Below, one piece after another: positions 1-13,100 of a DNA stretch of 64,000 nucleotides. Every line of letters starts with the position of its first letter. Positions within the stretch are counted from its first letter, which is position 1. A program made the translations under genes and the position numbers. Source of the stretch: Sarcocystis neurona (taxonomy: Eukaryota; Apicomplexa; Conoidasida; Eucoccidiorida; Sarcocystidae); NCBI GenBank assembly GCA_000727475.1, contig KL647309.1, forward strand, positions 2,239,328 through 2,303,327, given 5' to 3'. The notes beneath the pieces are model-generated. The model ran no database searches. It saw only the letters and a list, made by a program, of their open reading frames with translations, and was not told where the DNA came from.

Positions 1-3000
1 GATAGATCAAATAATACAACATCAAGAAGAACAACACCGTGGAGAGCACGCTGTCGCTCCTTCCGTGTATTCATGTGTACTGCGGCTCCTGTCTTCCTGG
101 CTCGTACAGTTTTTCTGCCTTCTTCCGTCCTTTGCTTTCTAGATGTATCCTCAGTCGCCAACACCCACTCGATGAATGACTGTAACATTTTGCTGCTACT
201 TGTAGTGCTAACCCTAACGTAATATTGTCTGCCTTTTATGAGGTCAAAACAAGTATAAGTATGTTCGTAGGAAAATGCGCGTACGTATGTGTATGACGTT
301 GCTGGTTATACATCACGGCATTGTATACACTGGACTATTGATGGAGGGCACTACAGAGGGGAACACACGTCTTTCTGCACTTCCACTCGTCTTTTGGTAC
401 CCGTGACATTCCGCAGCTGCATAGGCACGTACGGGAGGACACGAAAGGAAGTGTGGATACATATATTCGTCTTTCATGTGAAAGAACTACGTATCGTACG
501 TACTTGCCCCATGCATATACATACAAGTGGAACGAAAGATATGTACGAGTATGTGATGTGTACATCTTTTGATATCTCCCTTCTTGTTTCATAGAGAATA
601 AAGGTGTGTACGCAACTAGGTTACCGTGTACAAGTATGGAATGAGGTGGAAACTAAAGCATCCGTACAAATATTGTGGGTGTATCTATCTCCTCTTTTAT
701 GCATATATGATACATTATATATATATATATGTACATATAAGACATGCCGTCCATTTGGTGCTCCCATGGCAAACAGCGGAGTGCTTCAGGTGGATGGCCC
801 TTTGTCGTATACATATATATATATATATATATACACATATGTATTTGTCTACGTATATCTTCATCTATAGTTGTACACGTGTGCCTGTATATATATATAT
901 ATATATAGGCACATACCTACGTAAGCCAGTCTGTACGGGTGTACGTATATCACGTAGAGAGAGCGACTCCCTACGCGTATTCTCCCTCTGTGGTCGCTTC
1001 CAACAGCAAGACGAATTCACGTGGATAACGCACTTCCCCTCGTGTACAAAAGCAGCAGACGACTGTTTCTCTACTCGCCGGTACCCCACTCTCTGAATCC
1101 CTATTTTACAGTGCACTCCGCCAGTACGTATGGATATCAATCTATCCACATATATATATATATGTATTCTTATATTCAAGTAGATATGCGTGTACATATG
1201 TACGCATTTCTACGTACAAATAGACACCGTCCTACACGTTTGTAGATATATATATATGTGTTCTGAGATCATTCAGGTATACGTGTACATATGTAGACAT
1301 TTCTGCATACAAATACATATCGTCCCTACACGTGTGTATATATATATATATTCTGATATTCATCTAGATATATGTATCCATGTGTACGTATGTGTACGTG
1401 TGTACGTGTGTACGCATATCTACCAATACAAACCATCATCCTACACGTATATGTATATATATGTACATGTAAGTGTATGTTGATATTCCCACACAGATAT
1501 TAAGTGTATACGTAAGTACGCACGTAGCAGTAGAGACCGACCTACACCTATGTACAAATATGTGTTTGTACAGGCATCGGTATACATCGTCACTCGCAGA
1601 AGTCTACCACGTACGTCCCAATGCAATACGTATATTCACGCATGTATGAGAATATATCTGCACGTAAATGTATCCATACATACATGTCTACACATTGAAT
1701 CATATGTGGAGGCGCACAGCTGTGAATACACGTGTATTTGCATACTGTCCAGGCATATATCTCTTGGTATCTACAAACGGAGACACGCATACGCACATGT
1801 GCAGGGAGCTTGTGTAGAGGGGTACACCTGTCTGCATGCGTCATCTGCGTATGTGTAGCAGCACACACACATTTACATGTACGGATACACGCGTATACAT
1901 GCATACGCGTATGTTGTCGCGCCCCATGCATATACACGTACCTATACAACGGTACGTGTGTGCATGTGTGTGTATCTGGACGTGGGTTCTTACATCAATA
2001 CGTATCTGCGTGCAATCGAACCTGTCTGTCTTCACTCACAAGTGCACACCCCCCCACCCACACACACTTCTACGACTGCAGAGGATATCCTCTTCACACG
2101 TGTGCGCCCACCCACCCACCACAGACCCAGACACGTACGCCTTTCCGGTGATGTGCAAAGGAAGTCCCGTCTTTCTACATGTAGACACATACGTCTAGAA
2201 AGATGTAGGCCCGGAAGCCTCTCAAAATAGCGTGACTCTGTGAAAAACGGCCGTTTCTATCCCCTTGCTTCTCGGGGCACAGGCGCAGTCGGTACATACG
2301 TCTACGAAAATGGGACCGTGGTTCTTTGTGTGACTGTTTCTCCCTGAGCCACTCCAGCAGCAGCAGCAGCAGTGAGAGCGTGTCTCTTGCGTGTCTTTTC
2401 TGCGTCTCTTTTTTCCGTGTCTTCGCAGGAGAACATATAAGTGTGTGGCGACATGTGTCTGTGCGTGTGTGTGTGTGAGAACGGCGACGACTTGGTGGCC
2501 TGCGTCCGTGTGCCTTGCATTCCTCAGTCACGCACATGCACGTACGTGTGTGCGTGTGTCCATCGTCGTAAGTCTTCACACGTGCAAGTAGTACAAGCAC
2601 CCCTCTGCAATATTGTTGCCGCACCGATTAAATATGCGTCTTCCATCATAAACCAACGTGCCTGCCTCTTCTCGGTGTACACCTACTAGGATCTAATTCT
2701 TCATACATGTACGTGTGTTTGTGCGTCTGTATGTATGTGTGTGAGTGTGTGCGTGTGGACACGTATTTAGAGAGGACGTCTCCATCTCTATTGATGCGTG
2801 TGTCTGTCTGTGTAGACGAGCATGGATGTACGTGCGTCCACTTGTAGATTGACGTGTACGGAAACGCCGCTCTTTCTCTGCTGAAGCGTCCAAAGAGAGA
2901 CAGGCCCAAGGATCTGTTTTAATCCTTCTTCACTGAACTGTGCCACTCCCACGTGAAGGCTTCTTATGCTGCGCACGTGGATATACACGTCAATCTTTCT

Positions 3001-4129
3001 TTATATTCGAATGACGGAGGGGAACGCTTGTTCACCCACGCAGCACATCAGAGAAGAAGAGAAAGTGGACCCTCCCGGGGCTCTTCATTAGAACCTACTG
3101 AGATAATATATATATATATATGTATCCCTGGACGCGTATACGCCTACACTAATACATATATATGGATATACGGGGAATATCGCTTATATCTATGTGCGTA
3201 TATAAATTCGAAATTTTCTATTGGGTCTCTCGAACACACGTATGCGTTCAGATGCATATATACCGTACGTGTGTATGTGTATATGTGCGTATGTATATAT
3301 GTATGTGTGTATGGATGTACGTATGTATGTATGTATAAATGTATGTGTTCATATATGTATGGATGTATGCATGTGTATGTGAATATGTACGTATTTATGT
3401 TTGTATGTATGAATGTGTATATGTATGTATATACGTATGTATTTATGTATGCATACACCATACGCATGTATGTGCGCATTCAAATTCTGAAATATTGGCC
3501 CATTTGGACACGTGTAACTATCACGATGCATATCTACGTGTGCCTACGTACGCAGACAGAGGGGCACATATATATATATATATATGTATGTACGCAGACA
3601 TATTGAAGTGTATAGAAATTCATATGGAGTACAGCTAGTCAAGGACATTTGTACGCATCTTTCTGTGAACAGTTATGATATGCGTATGCCTACGTACACA
3701 CACACACACACATACGTACGTGCTGGTGGACGTACACACATATGAGAATATACGTATATATATATATATATATGGAGTGCTGCGTGATGTCACAGTTGAT
3801 CTTCGTAGAAGACTGCGTTACGGCTGAACCGCACTTGTGGCACCCAGGACAGAGGCTCCTGTGGCATGTCTTTGTTTCATCCGAGCACACATATACGTGT
3901 ATACACGGGAGCAACATGCAGACACATGCGTCAGTACATATTTTTGTGGAGGAAGAGAAAGTGAGGAAGAAACGACGTCCATTTGCGTCTGCACAGCCGT
4001 CTTTCTGTATACATATATATATACATATATATATATGTATAGTATTGTACACCCACATAGCGGACGAGCTCTGGTATATTCGTTGTTGCCTGTCTTCGCC
4101 CTTGCTCTCTTTTTCTGGCAGAGTGAGAA
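1..4129. other. Repeat-rich region upstream of 6PGD paralog 1, no gene seen
   Basis: This stretch is dominated by short TA runs (for example near 718-730, 815-832, 885-906, 3105-3120, 3572-3587 and 3755-3772) and by TGTATG/CATACA-type sequence. Open frames here translate into Tyr/Ile/His/Thr/Val-rich strings, the signature of translated microsatellite, and none has a splice-flanked, non-repetitive core. The promoter and 5' UTR of the downstream 6PGD gene should lie in the last few hundred bases, but no recognisable coccidian promoter element could be defended. Confidence 0.6.
1160..1560. repeat. Degenerate minisatellite, unit about 95-110 bp
   Basis: Three to four diverged copies follow one another. 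Each holds a TA run, an ATTC-containing segment, a GTGTACATATGTA-like core, a CATTTCT.CGTACAAATA-like core and a CGTCC.TACACGT segment. The segment 'cctacacgt' recurs near 1231, 1332 and 1441. This is visible by eye only; exact boundaries need a self-alignment. Confidence 0.6.
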
Positions 4130-7100
4130 ATGGAGACTTGCGACGTGGGCGTCTACGGCCTGGCCGTGATGGGACTCAATCTCTCGCTCAATATCTGCAG
4201 CAGAGGGTTCCGGGTCTGCGTCTGCAATCGCACAGAGACAAAAACTGAGGCAGCAGTGCAGCAGGCGCAGCAAGAGGGTCTCGGAAGCAACTACGTCCCC
4301 ACTAAAACTACACAAGAATTTGTACGCTCGGAAATTGGTGCCTAAAAGATTCTGCATGTGCATGTGTACAAATGTGTATGTCTACTCGGGTACTGAGCCA
4401 AGTTGCTCGGAGAAAGACTCCCCATGTACGTATATATATATATATATTTCTGTACGTATGTACATATCCGCGCGTGTGCAGCGCAATTGGTGAGGAAAAC
4501 ACTCTCCACATACATATATATATAAATATATATGTATCCCCACGTGTGCCGTACCACGTGTGTTTCTCATTGTTTCCACCTGTATCGGTATGTTTTATTG
4601 ACTCTACATACATATATGTATGGCTGTGTACAAATTTCTGAATATCAAACAGCTGCAACATATATACGTGTATGTATATCGAGGTCTATATGTATATATG
4701 GGGAGGAGTGGAAAGGAAAATATATACACTTGTGTGTGTGTGTGTGTGTGTGTGTGTACATCGTCCCTTTGGGGTTCAAGCTGCCATATACCTCTATATA
4801 CGTGAGCACACATATAAATCTGAAAGTGTACCGAAGTACAGTTCCATCGTGTCGAACTGTAGAATACATGAGAATGTGTGGATTCGCACGCATACCTGCA
4901 CATGTATATACATTTGCATGGGTTCTCCACCGTGCGTCCCTGTGTTGCCGCTAGGAGGGTGTCTCCTACGCATAAACGTGCACGCATTGAGGCGAACGAA
5001 GTGGCAGAGAGACGTCCCGCGAAACGTGGAGCTGATCAAACCCAGAGATGCAGCAGCAGCAGGAGAAGGCGGTGCTGCGGGCACGCTTCAATTTATAGCG
5101 CGTATGCCTGCGTATGAGCCTCTGTGTGTGTGCCTCTGTGCACGTATAGCACTTCTCCGCTTCCCGCGCCTCCCCGTCCCACGCCTTCGTTTTGCGTACG
5201 TACGTGTTCTAACCGCACGAACAAGCCACACATGCGTCTGGGGTGGAGAACCGGTCCTTTTCGTCTCGTTTTGCTGCTGTACAAATTTCCGTCGCCCGTA
5301 GACACAGCGACGTGGTCCATCCACGGAGATTGCCGCAGACCGATTGGGGGGGGAGGGGGGGGGATGAGCAGGAGAAGAGTGAGAAGAAGAAAAGACGGCA
5401 GCAGCAGCAGCCCCGCTGAGAAGCGCATTTGGTTTCCCTTCATCTGTGAGAGTTGTTTGTTGTAGTGTGTGGGGATAGTGGAACAGAGGAACAGAACTCA
5501 CCACCCCACACGGGTACGTGTATATACGTGCTTATATGTGGATTTATGCCCATACACACAAGTATCTTGACGTATATTTGTGTGTGTGTATGGAGAAGAA
5601 TGACGCACGGACAGGCGAGTGAAGAAGACGGCTTCGAGAAGTGCACAGCTTCTCAGCTGTGCACGTGTGTTTGCCACCTGCCACGAAAGGAAAATACCTC
5701 ACCATAATGTACAGAGGGCTGAAATGCGTGCGCATTTCTCTTCCAGACACATACGCGAATATCTACACATTCATACATACATCCTTATTTACGTATATGT
5801 GTAGTATATGTAGATATTTCTATCTATGCTCTCTGTCTCTCTCCCTATATATACATATATATAAATATATGTGCATGTGTGAGTATATGTTGATATACCA
5901 CTGTGTGCTCTTTCTGTGTGTGTCTCTGTCTATATATATGTATACGTTAGTATTTGTGGATTTTCCTCTGCATGCTCTCTGTCTCTCTCTCTCTGTATAT
6001 AGGTGCATGTGTAAGTATGTGTAGGTATACCACTGTGTGCTGTCTCATTCTGTCTCTATCCCTACGTGTATGCAAATAAGTCGATTCATGAGGCCCTTTC
6101 TTCCCTCTTCTACATCCACACATATCTGCGGTTCCATCAAAAGGTACCCGCCTTCTGCTCTGTTGCAAGTTTGTCCGCAGGCTTATGTGCTCCATGTGTG
6201 CGTATGTATGTATATATACATCCAAGTGTATATCTCTACACGCGCGAGTGGACCATACATCTCCATATGAAATCTTACGTTGCGCAGGTGCGGGCCCTAA
6301 AGAAGCCAAGAAGAATTATAATGATGATCCAAGTAAGTCGATGTAGGCTGCTCTTCTGCCCCTCCTCGCACGAAGATTGTTTTATCCACACATGCAATAT
6401 CTACACACACACAAATGTGTGTATGAATACACATACGTGTATATATACATGTGTGTATATCGCAGTCTGATAGAAAGTCGAACACACTGCTAGTCAGCGA
6501 GACCTGCGCGTCTTCTGTCAGCCACTACGGATCTACATAGATGTATAAGACACTCTCTGCTCTGATACAATATCTATATGGTCGTATGTATGTAGATATA
6601 GTATACACATATACGCAAATTGCAGGTTCATAGAGGTCACAACACACTACGTTCGCGTTGGTCAGCGAATTTTGCGCGACTTCTTTAGGCCGCTGTAGAT
6701 CCACGTTGATGTGTGCGCTGCTTTGATACCCCTGCACATAGGTATAGTATACGTATATATATATATATATATGTGTATTGCAGGTTGATAGCAATCGTAA
6801 CGCACTACGTCCCCTTTTGTCAGCGAGACGTGCACGGCCTCTTTTAGCCGCTATAAATCTGCGTGGCTACGTCAACACCTCTCTGCTCTGCTGTATAGAG
6901 GCAGACACACACAGACACACACACAATCTCCCGCATATCTCCATATGTAGGTTGCTGGCGACTGCTCCTTTGACTTCCTTTCCACGCGGTGCTGCGCGCC
7001 TGTCTTCCATTGTAGGTGGAGCCCCGTCTCTCTTTTTCTTCCTCTGTCTTTGTCTGTCTACACTCGAGTGTATACACGCATGAGCTTGCACCTGTATTTG

Positions 7101-10100
7101 CCAGGGTGAACAGACATTTGCATGCAGACACACCGCTGTTTCCCTGCCTTTCCGTACCTTCTTGCGTGCGTAGATACGCGGGTGTACGCGACTGCGGTCC
7201 CACGCACAGGGCGAGACGTTTCTGCGCAGATTTTCCACGTGTATTCGTGGCTCGAGGGAACCCGTAAATATTGACGCGTTCCTCTGTATGTGTGTGTGTG
7301 TGTATCTGCATGCGCCAGTATATTCGTATTCACAAAAAAGTCTACACACGTATTCGTACACGTCCGTCTTCACTCCTGGATACACACGTGTGTCCACGCA
7401 GTTGAACGTTGGTCCACTCTATCTGCCCATACAGACAATCGTAGAAACACGCCTAGATACATATGAATATATATATGTATATGTGTATGGGCCTGCCGCT
7501 GAGCTGCCCTCACGAGTGTGTGTAGGCATTTTGCTTCCTCTTCCTTTTCGTATCTGTCTGTCTCTCGGTCTGCACGAGCCCACGTTTGCTGCTCATCAAC
7601 CGGAGACGGGAGACTCCCTCCGTGCCGTAGCTACGGTAACTGTTCTAAGAAACACACTTCCCTTCTCTTGTGCGATAATTATATCAAGGCTATTTAAAAT
7701 GACTTTCATGATCCCAAGACTCGTACACGCGTCGACCCGCGACGTTCGTTCAACGGACGCCGTTGCATGCACGCGTGTGCCGGAAAGAACTCGCCCTTCT
7801 GCTCGACGTTGCTGCTGATCCGTCACGTCTCCCCGTCCCGGAGATTCGTCCACACATACATCCACACCAACTTCTCACACATCTCTGTGACAGCAATATT
7901 AAAAGTAGGAAACAACTTAAGTATATATATATATGTGTATATATATACACGCAGGCATGTATATATAGATACACACATACGCAAATACTTATATATATAT
8001 ATATATGCAACATACGTATATACATACATACATACATACGTAAATACACTCGTGGACCGATCTACAGCAAAAGACATTGCAAGCTTGTAGGGTAGCGCTT
8101 GCATATATAGAAGTCCATGTAGGTGCGTATAAATGCATATTCCATCGTGACATTTGCACATCCATCTCACCTACATAAGTCCACACATATATGTAAATAT
8201 ACGCATGCAGATTAAAATGCAACTACGCCATGCATGCGTATGTGCACCTTACCTGCGTAAGTACGGATATGTAACACAAGCACAGAGATTGAATCTGAAT
8301 ACAACACATGCCTGTACATCCACCCACCCTACGCATATATATATATATATTTATGTGCACACACGTTTATAAGTCTAATGCATGCGTCCACGTCTTTTCT
8401 GCACGTGTATAGCTACATGTTTACCTATGCCCGTACGAAAATTTGGACGTACATACGGCGCAGGCCTCTACCTCTTCCCTGCGCATATCGATATATATAT
8501 TTGTGTCAGCATACTGTTCTTCAAATACGAGTTGATGTACCCCCCCCGCACCTACGTACGTCTCACCCTTCCTCTGCAGGAAGTTTCTTCACAGGTGAGG
8601 CTTTGCGATATTTCCAGCTCCGCGGTGTGGGTGAGAGCGTTGCAGCTGACGACCTGCAAAGTCAGTGTCTACAAAAGTGTGCACTGCTACGTAGCTACAC
8701 AAACACATTCATTTATGCGTCTATGAAAAAAAGCGGACAGGTTGTCGCCAGCAAGTTTAAACTGCCGCGTAGCTGCACATATATGTATGTGGGTGTTCAT
8801 GTGTAGATACGTGCACATACGTTGTTCACGAACATGTACATATATATAGAAAGAGAAAAGGGGCGACGAAGAGAGAGAGTAGGTGAGATCTAGAGAGGAG
8901 ATGGACAGAGAAAAGGAGAAGAAAAGAGAAGGAGGAGAGAGCGGAAACCTACGTATGTGTGGATATATATATATATATATATATAGNNNNNNNNNNNNNN
9001 NNNNNNNNNNNNNNNNNNNNNNNNNNNNNNNNNNNNNNNNNNNNNNNNNNNNNNNNNNNNNNNNNNNNNNNNNNNNNNNNNNNNNNNNNNNNNNNNNNNN
9101 NNNNNNNNNNNNNNNNNNNNNNNNNNNNNNNNNNNNNNNNNNNNNNNNNNNNNNNNNNNNNNNNNNNNNNNNNNNNNNNNNNNNNNNNNNNNNNNNNNNN
9201 NNNNNNNNNNNNNNNNNNNNNNNNNNNNNNNNNNNNNNNNNNNNNNNNNNNNNNNNNNNNNNNNNNNNNNNNNNNNNNNNNNNNNNNNNNNNNNNNNNNN
9301 NNNNNNNNNNNNNNNNNNNNNNNNNNNNNNNNNNNNNNNNNNNNNNNNNNNNNNNNNNNNNNNNNNNNNNNNNNNNNNNNNNNNNNNNNNNNNNNNNNNN
9401 NNNNNNNNNNNNNNNNNNNNNNNNNNNNNNNNNNNNNNNNNNNNNNNNNNNNNNNNNNNNNNNNNNNNNNNNNNNNNNNNNNNNNNNNNNNNNNNNNNNN
9501 NNNNNNNNNNNNNNNNATATATATATATATATATATATATAAGGAGAGGGAGAAGGACAGAGAGAGAGGAAACCTACGTATATATATATATATATATGTA
9601 TATGTATGTGTATTAAGCGGCCCCATTATTCTCCTCCTGCTCCTCCCATTTCCTCGGTAGCCGGATGTTCTTTCCATCCATATATATACGTGTAAACACA
9701 CGCACACACGAGCAGTCCCGGTGGGTGTGTGTGCTGCACGGTGCAGAGGCGTGAGTGCGTTTCTGCGTCTTTTCGGTCGCTCGTCTTTGCTGCTCTTTCT
9801 CTTTTTTTTCTGTCCGCTTTCGTGTGTCTCTCTCTGGTGAGACGGCTGTCTCTGCTGCTGTCTCTTGTCAAATCGGTGGCTCTCCGCAGGCAGGTGCTCC
9901 GGTCGACGCGTTGATCGATCACCTCCTTCCTTTCCTTGAAGCAGGGGACTGTTTGGTGGACGGTGGGAACGAATTCTTCGAAAACACGGAACGGAGAGAG
10001 AAGGCATGCGCAGCACGCGGCATACTGTACGTGACACTAGCGAGGCCGGACGGCCGTCCCTTCTATCTGCTCCTTTTTTATTCTGCATGCGCTGCCACGC

Positions 10101-13100
10101 AATTTGCAGCCAGCGCCTCGTACGACGCGACGCCCTCCGCAGCCCATCCCTCGACGTCTGTTTACATCTGTGTGTGCGTCTACTACACACATGCGCCTGT
10201 ACGTATGTGTACATACGTGCAAGTATTGAATTGAAGAGAGAGAATCTTCCACGTCTTTGCCGACGTATTCACTCCCCTGGATATGTCTGTCGGAGTTTTT
10301 CAGCGGGTGAATCCTTCCGTCTATGTGCGTCCGGTTTTCTTCTCACCTCCGCATCTCGCTCGATACATATATACATATATATATATACTTACAACGTGGT
10401 GGAAGAGAGGTCTAGCCAAGTTGCTGTTGTACCGTCGCACAAAGCTCCACATTTCCCTCGTTTTCCCCGTCTCTCTATACGTACTTGTATTGCAATAGAT
10501 ATATATATATATATATGTTCGTATATTTATGCCGAGAGAAAGGAAGATACGTGTGCATTCCGTGTGATCTGCATAAGTAGTTTTATTGGCACACAAAGGC
10601 TTGCACTTTGTCTTTCTATCCCCCCTCTCGCTCTCACATATATGTGCGTACATTCGTATTATATACGGGTGGAATCAAATGAGCCTATACGTGTATATGT
10701 GTACGTATATCTTCGTACAGAGGAAGACAGACAAATGCGCTCTCCCTATACAGAGGCGCACGTATCCATGCATGCATGTTAAGTGGGCATATATGTATCT
10801 GCATATGTGTGTATGTATGTGTCTCTACGTATGTGTGTGTCTGTCTGTGTGTATGTGTCTGCGTGTATGGATCTGTGTGTATGTATGGGTGTGTATGCAT
10901 ATGTGTGTATACGTGTGTGTGTCTATATATGTCTGTCTATGTGTATGTGTCTCTCTGTGTGTATGTGTCTCTCTGTGTGTATGTGGCTGTCTGTGTGTAT
11001 GTGTCTGTGTATGTGTGTGTGTGTGTCTTGTGTCTTTCTGTCTATGGCTGTTTCTGTCTGTGTCTCTGTGTCTGTCTGTCTACATCTGTGTCTCCGGGTG
11101 CCTCTGCGTGTGTGTATGTAGGTATGTGTGCAGTGAAAGTTTCGGCATGTGGCTCCTGAGGGCTGCTGCTGCTGGTGCTGCGGTGGGGTAGAAAACGGTC
11201 TCTGCTGTCCCCAAGTCTTCACGAGGAAGATACTAGAGCGTGTAACATGTGTTTGTGTGCATCCGTGGGTAGAATACAGGCACGTGTACAAATGTGTATT
11301 TGGGGGGTCACGCGTAGATATATAAGACCTTTGCAGGTGCGCATTTTCGGCGGTGGTGTCGACCGTGCTGCGTGTCTCTGCGGCGAATCAGCCGCGACAC
11401 TGCTGTTGGTCTCCAGGAGAGCCGTAGGTGCTTCGGCTGTACGTATACCGCGCGGTGCCTGCAGCCGTGTCTTCTCTCGTTAACAGACGGGTTGTTGTCG
11501 AGCTGCACACACGGTCATTCGAAAAGACGCTCAATCTCTCTCATGTCCTCGACTTAGATGGCTGTGATATCTCTGGATCTCCTTTCTTTCGGCGATACCT
11601 CTCTTCCCTCAAAAAGGAAAGACGACTGTAGAAAAGTTGCAGAAATGACTGTTCTCTCTCATCTGCCCTCGCCCCCTCTTTTGCGTAGAACAGTCCACAG
11701 AAGAAGACACGTCTGCACGCCTGAGGGTCTGTGCAGTCCCTGCTGCGTCCTGCTCCTCGGTTTCCTCCTCTCGTCAGCCGGCAATAATGGCGTAAACTGC
11801 TGCTGCTGCTGCGGGGGCGCCTCGGGGGCACCTGCGGGAAAATTCTGCTCGCTCCGCTCGCTTCCCCTGCGACGGCTGCTGCTGTTCTGTACGCTTCTCT
11901 GAAACTCAACAGCAGCAACAACTACCGCGGCAGACCCTGCTGCTGCTGCTCGTCAGCGACGCAGTCGTTGTCTGCGGGTGTGCCGTCCATATGAGGACAC
12001 GCGTGGCCATATATATATATATATATATATGTACATATATAGAGAGATACCTACGTCTCTCTTATCTAACTACGTATCTGTATATCTATTTATCTATCTA
12101 CACATATATCCATATACGTATACATATACAAATGTGCACATCTATCTACCTAGCTATGTATATATGTATCTCTCTGAGCATATATTGAAATATACACATA
12201 TATACATTCATATACAGAGGCACACCTACAAACCTAACTGCCTACATGTAAATCTCTTGATCTCTCTACACCCATATGTATATATACGCATATATACACA
12301 GTTACATAGACAGGTGGACATCTGGTGTGCGTAGTTGTGTACTGCCTACCTAACGACCTACATTTAAGTATATATATCTTTCTACACCTACGTGTATAGT
12401 GTCCACACACACAGGTGTCCATCTATCTACGTAACTGCCTACCTGTATATCTGTTTATCTATCTACAGATATATGTATGTTGACACTTCACAGGTAGATA
12501 TACGCGTGCGCGCAGGATGTAGGGGACTGCTGAGATCTGCCTGTTTCTTCTTCCTTTAAATATTTGTTGACCAAAAGCGAGGCTTCCGTTGCTGCCGCGC
12601 TTCTTCACATGAGCCACCTACACCCACGTGGCTGTCCCGGCGCTGCTGGGTTCCGTTTAGAGCGGATCTGCTGCTCTCGGGTTCCCCCTCTTCCCTCATC
12701 TGCGCGCACGTAGCTGTTGGCAAATACAATTTCATGTGTATATTTGTCTACATACGCGTGTGCTTCTGTGTGAGTGTGTGCGTGTGTGTGGGGATAGGCG
12801 TTGGTGTCCAGTGGACACGTATAAGTTGTAGACATTTCTGCTGCTCTGACTCACCCACACACACACACACACAGGAGACACCCCCCGGGGGTCCTGCTGT
12901 CAGTCGTATGTCCACGCATTGTTTCCCTATTTAACGTGTTTGCAAAGAGCTCGTGAGCGTACGTACATGTATGTATACGCATGTTGTAGACACAGAGAGA
13001 AAGGGAGAGGCGGATAGAGAGAGCTACCACCGTCGTCGACTCATAGGTGGAGAGGCAGGGGTCAGACGTTTGTCGACAGAGGGCTGGCCAATACGTAGGA

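Larger units (their letters stand above)
4322..6287 (+). other. Intron 1 of 6PGD paralog 1
   Basis: Holds TA and TG microsatellites, a (GT)n run near 4731-4758, a poly-G-rich segment near 5344-5364 and the minisatellites listed separately. No independent gene is supported; the Pro/Arg-rich open frames at 5088-5504 on the minus strand read simple sequence. Confidence 0.6.
6333..9889 (+). other. Intron 2 of 6PGD paralog 1 (contains assembly gap)
   Basis: Bounded by donor gtaagt and acceptor ctccgcag. Apart from the minisatellite and N gap listed separately it contains TA/CA microsatellites and a CT-rich stretch before the acceptor. No separate gene was recognised; because 530 bases are unknown, an extra element inside the gap cannot be excluded. 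Confidence 0.55.

Noticed and set aside
195..225. ctaaccctaac-like string suggesting telomeric repeat
   Set aside because: Only a single partial unit; no array of the apicomplexan TTTAGGG repeat is present.
289..4058. Many open frames rich in Tyr, Ile, His, Thr, Val and Cys on both strands
   Set aside because: They are translations of TA, TG and CA microsatellites, have no splice-flanked unique core, and mirror each other on opposite strands.
8949..10214. 421-codon minus-strand frame and two plus-strand frames across the N gap
   Set aside because: Most of their length is unknown sequence; the flanks are TA repeat and CT/GA-rich sequence.
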